The translations under genes and the position numbers were made by a program. The notes below the pieces were generated by a model. The model had not been told where the DNA came from. It did no database searches and was given only the letters and a program-made list of their open reading frames with translations. Source: JAVHQB01 sp049299915 (lineage in GTDB: Bacteria > Patescibacteriota > Minisyncoccia > UBA6257 > JAVHQB01). From it: a stretch of DNA of 33,407 bases. This document shows positions 31,052 through 33,407 of the stretch, piece by piece. How positions within the stretch are numbered: the first letter of the stretch is position 1; each line of letters starts with the position of its first letter. Location: positions 1 through 33,407 of the forward strand of contig JBAQYG010000024.1 in the NCBI GenBank assembly GCA_049299915.1. Direction: 5' to 3'.

Positions 31052-33407
31052 ATGAATTTACAAAAACTTTCTTTTAAACAAAAGGTTTGGATAGGAATAA
31101 TAGTTTTTTTAACGGCGATAGCAGTCTATTTAGTAGTCCTTTGGCTTAAAGTGCCAACATTTTTAGATATTACTAGTCAACGCTATATTCAATCTAGCAA
31201 GATATATGATCGCACTGGCAAAGTTCTTTTATATGAATTTGCTGGAGAACAAAAAAGAACTGTATTGGCAGAAGAAGATATTCCTGATGTAGCCAAAAAA
31301 GCCTTGTTAGCTATAGAAGATCGCAATTTTTACAATCATGGAGCCATAGAAATTAAAAGTCTTATTAGGGCAGTAATCTATAACTTTATTTATCCCAACC
31401 AAACCCAAGGAGGTTCAACTATTACCCAGCAATTAGCTAAGAATGCCTTCCTAACTACCAGAAAAACTATAGATCGAAAGGTTAGTGAAATAGTCTTAGC
31501 TTTTAAATTAGAAAAGATTTACAGCAAGGATCAAATATTAACAATGTATTTGAACCAAATACCTTATGGAGCTCAAATTTACGGTATAGAAGCGGCTTCC
31601 CAGGGTTATTTTGGTAAACCTGCTAAAGAATTGGATTTAGCCGAAGCAGCTATTTTAGCTGCGATGATTCAATCTCCAAGCCGCCTTTCCCCCTATGGTT
31701 CTCATACAGATTTACTCAAGGCAAGACAAGAAAGAGTAATAGACAATATGGTTGCATATGGCTGGATCACCAAGGAAGAAGGCGAACAGGCCAAACAAGA
31801 AAAATTGGTTTATATGAAACAAAGCAATGTAATGCTAGCTCCTCATTTTGTTTACTTTGCTCTTGATCAACTAGCTAATAAATATACCCAGGAGGATCTT
31901 ATTAATAATGGTTATAAAATCACGACAACTTTAGATGCCGAACTCCAAACCAAAGCAGAGACTCTTATAGAAAAATATTCTAAAATTAATAAAGATGCTG
32001 GGGTAAACAATATGGCCCTAGTAGCCGAAGATCCTAAGACTGGAGAAATCTTGGCGATGGTTGGTTCAAGTAATTATTATGATTTAGAAAACCAAGGAAA
32101 TTTTAATGCTGCTTTGGGTACTCGTCAGCCAGGATCATCATTTAAACCCTTTGCTTACTTAGAAGCTTTCAACAAAGGGTACCTTCCTTCAACTATAGTT
32201 TGGGATGTTCCTACTAATTTTTCTACTAATCCCAGTAATCCCTATACTCCACAAAACTATGATGGCCTCTATCACGGTCCAGTGGACTTAAGACATGCCC
32301 TAGCTCAATCACTCAATATTCCAGCTGTAAAAACTCTTTATCTTGCCGGTTTAAACGATACTATAAATTTAGCTACTAAATTAGGCATAACTACTTTAAA
32401 TAAAAGTGCTTCAGATTATGGTCTGTCCTTAGTATTAGGAGGCGGAGGAGTACGACTAGTTGATATGGTAGGAGCATTTTCTACCTTAAGCCAAGAAGGA
32501 GTGAAGCAAAAACAAATTAGTGTTTTAGAAATTAAAGATAGCCATGGTCAGGTAATTTATCAAAGAGAAGAAGCCGCTCCTGAAAAAGTAATAGAACCAG
32601 AACCTGTCAGAATCTTAAACGATGTTTTATCTGACAATGAGGCTAGATATCCAATTTTTGCTCAAAACACACTATTAAAGGTGGGCGATTACAAGGTAGC
32701 CGTAAAAACAGGTACTAGTCAAGATTACAGAGATGCCTGGACAATCGGTTATACTCCCACAGTGGCAGTCGGTGTCTGGGGAGGAAATAATGACTATAGT
32801 CCTGCCAAGATAGGTGGTTCAGGAGAAAGAGTCTCAGCCGCTTGTTGGCATGATTTCATATTAGCTGCTATTGGTAAATTAGGGGTAGAAAGTTTTAATC
32901 CACCTCAAATTCCAGTTGTTAATAAACCCATGTTTAATGGAGATTATATAGTTACTAGACAAATAAATATAGATAGAACTACTGGCCAAGTAGCAGGACC
33001 ATTAACTAGTCCATCAAACATAGAAGTCAGAAGTTACTCGGAAATCCATTCACTTCTTTATTATGTAAATAGAAGTAATCCTACAGGTCCAATACCCAAG
33101 AATCCCAATAATGATTCTCAATTCCAAGGATGGGAAACGCCTGTTCTTGAATGGGCAAGTCGTAACATACCCAATTTTCAAAATTATAATCAAGCCCTTC
33201 CTTATGATCCCTATGAACCACCAGTAGATGCTCAAGTTCCAGTGGTTACCATTGAATATCCTAAAGATGGCGATTATATAAATACTGATTTCATTGTAGA
33301 AGCCAGCATCACATCCAATTATCCCGTGAGCCAATCGAATCTTTACTTAAACGATAATTTAATAGGGACATTAAGCCCAACGACTGTATTAGATAGCACA
33401 ACCAATC
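31052..33407 (+). CDS. Class A penicillin-binding protein (PBP1A-like, 3' partial)
   Basis: The frame runs from the ATG at 31052 to the window edge (785 codons) without a stop. A basic start and one membrane helix (about 13-33) lead into a glycosyltransferase domain with catalytic Glu89 (AIEDRNFYNHG) and the GGSTITQQLAKN motif. The transpeptidase domain follows with Ser362-x-x-Lys365 (SSFK), Ser420-Leu-Asn422 and Lys552-Thr-Gly. Both activities look intact. It polymerises and cross-links peptidoglycan outside the membrane. The visible C terminus beyond the transpeptidase adds a linker and an Ig-like domain cut by the edge. The gene stands on its own promoter behind a terminator. Confidence 0.94.
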   Translation, partial: MNLQKLSFKQKVWIGIIVFLTAIAVYLVVLWLKVPTFLDITSQRYIQSSKIYDRTGKVLLYEFAGEQKRTVLAEEDIPDVAKKALLAIEDRNFYNHGAIEIKSLIRAVIYNFIYPNQTQGGSTITQQLAKNAFLTTRKTIDRKVSEIVLAFKLEKIYSKDQILTMYLNQIPYGAQIYGIEAASQGYFGKPAKELDLAEAAILAAMIQSPSRLSPYGSHTDLLKARQERVIDNMVAYGWITKEEGEQAKQEKLVYMKQSNVMLAPHFVYFALDQLANKYTQEDLINNGYKITTTLDAELQTKAETLIEKYSKINKDAGVNNMALVAEDPKTGEILAMVGSSNYYDLENQGNFNAALGTRQPGSSFKPFAYLEAFNKGYLPSTIVWDVPTNFSTNPSNPYTPQNYDGLYHGPVDLRHALAQSLNIPAVKTLYLAGLNDTINLATKLGITTLNKSASDYGLSLVLGGGGVRLVDMVGAFSTLSQEGVKQKQISVLEIKDSHGQVIYQREEAAPEKVIEPEPVRILNDVLSDNEARYPIFAQNTLLKVGDYKVAVKTGTSQDYRDAWTIGYTPTVAVGVWGGNNDYSPAKIGGSGERVSAACWHDFILAAIGKLGVESFNPPQIPVVNKPMFNGDYIVTRQINIDRTTGQVAGPLTSPSNIEVRSYSEIHSLLYYVNRSNPTGPIPKNPNNDSQFQGWETPVLEWASRNIPNFQNYNQALPYDPYEPPVDAQVPVVTIEYPKDGDYINTDFIVEASITSNYPVSQSNLYLNDNLIGTLSPTTVLDSTTN

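Overview
The window is AT-rich bacterial chromosome, and its gene content points to a member of the Candidate Phyla Radiation (Patescibacteria, most likely a Parcubacteria-like lineage). The signs are compact proteins, a standard code with TAA-rich stops, few clear Shine-Dalgarno sites, a VirB6/PrgI/VirB4 module with a split VirB4, surface proteins built from short Ig-like and DUF11 domains, and a Mur-ligase/FemX cell-wall pair. The lineage is inferred; no rRNA or ribosomal marker other than L34 is present to fix it.

Layout. 1-2025: 3' part of a large membrane-anchored surface protein with five 44-residue Cys-rich repeats, three Ig-like repeats and a DUF11 domain. 2089-2125: a palindrome array with one consensus parS. 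2251-3535: a metal-response cassette (CsoR-type repressor with its operator, a membrane protein with a CxxH heavy-metal-associated domain, and a 55-residue metallothionein with 17 cysteines). 3580-5515: tRNA-His, a ferredoxin, a GerMN/Gmad2 lipoprotein-like protein, and tRNA-Arg, -Pro and -Ala. 5574-7922: a FemX-type transferase and a MurE-like ligase. 7976-9793: an ABC exporter read leftward.

9794-10675 holds no gene but is rich in sites: five consensus parS sites, two everted half-site palindromes, four DnaA-box-like sites, a very AT-rich tract and a leader with a terminator hairpin before nusA. 10676-13888 is a nusA-tig-clpP operon. After it come an unknown coiled-coil membrane protein, tRNA-Gly, a DksA/TraR-type zinc protein, a LysM/M23 endopeptidase and rsmA.

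17827-25556 is a type IV secretion-like operon: VirB6/TrbL-like protein, unknown protein, PrgI, VirB4 N-terminal domain, VirB4 ATPase, and a pilin-like protein whose C-terminal half resembles an M15-type peptidoglycan peptidase. 25609-27255 (leftward: rpmH-rnpA-yidC-jag) and 27425-30714 (rightward: dnaA-dnaN-ruvC) form the classic origin neighbourhood, with DnaA boxes on both sides of dnaA. The window ends in a class A penicillin-binding protein cut off at the edge.

Several units belong to one theme. The MurE-like ligase, FemX, the M23 endopeptidase, the PBP and the M15-like domain build or cut peptidoglycan. The parS array and the two sets of DnaA boxes place the window at the replication origin, though they point to two loci about 17 kb apart.
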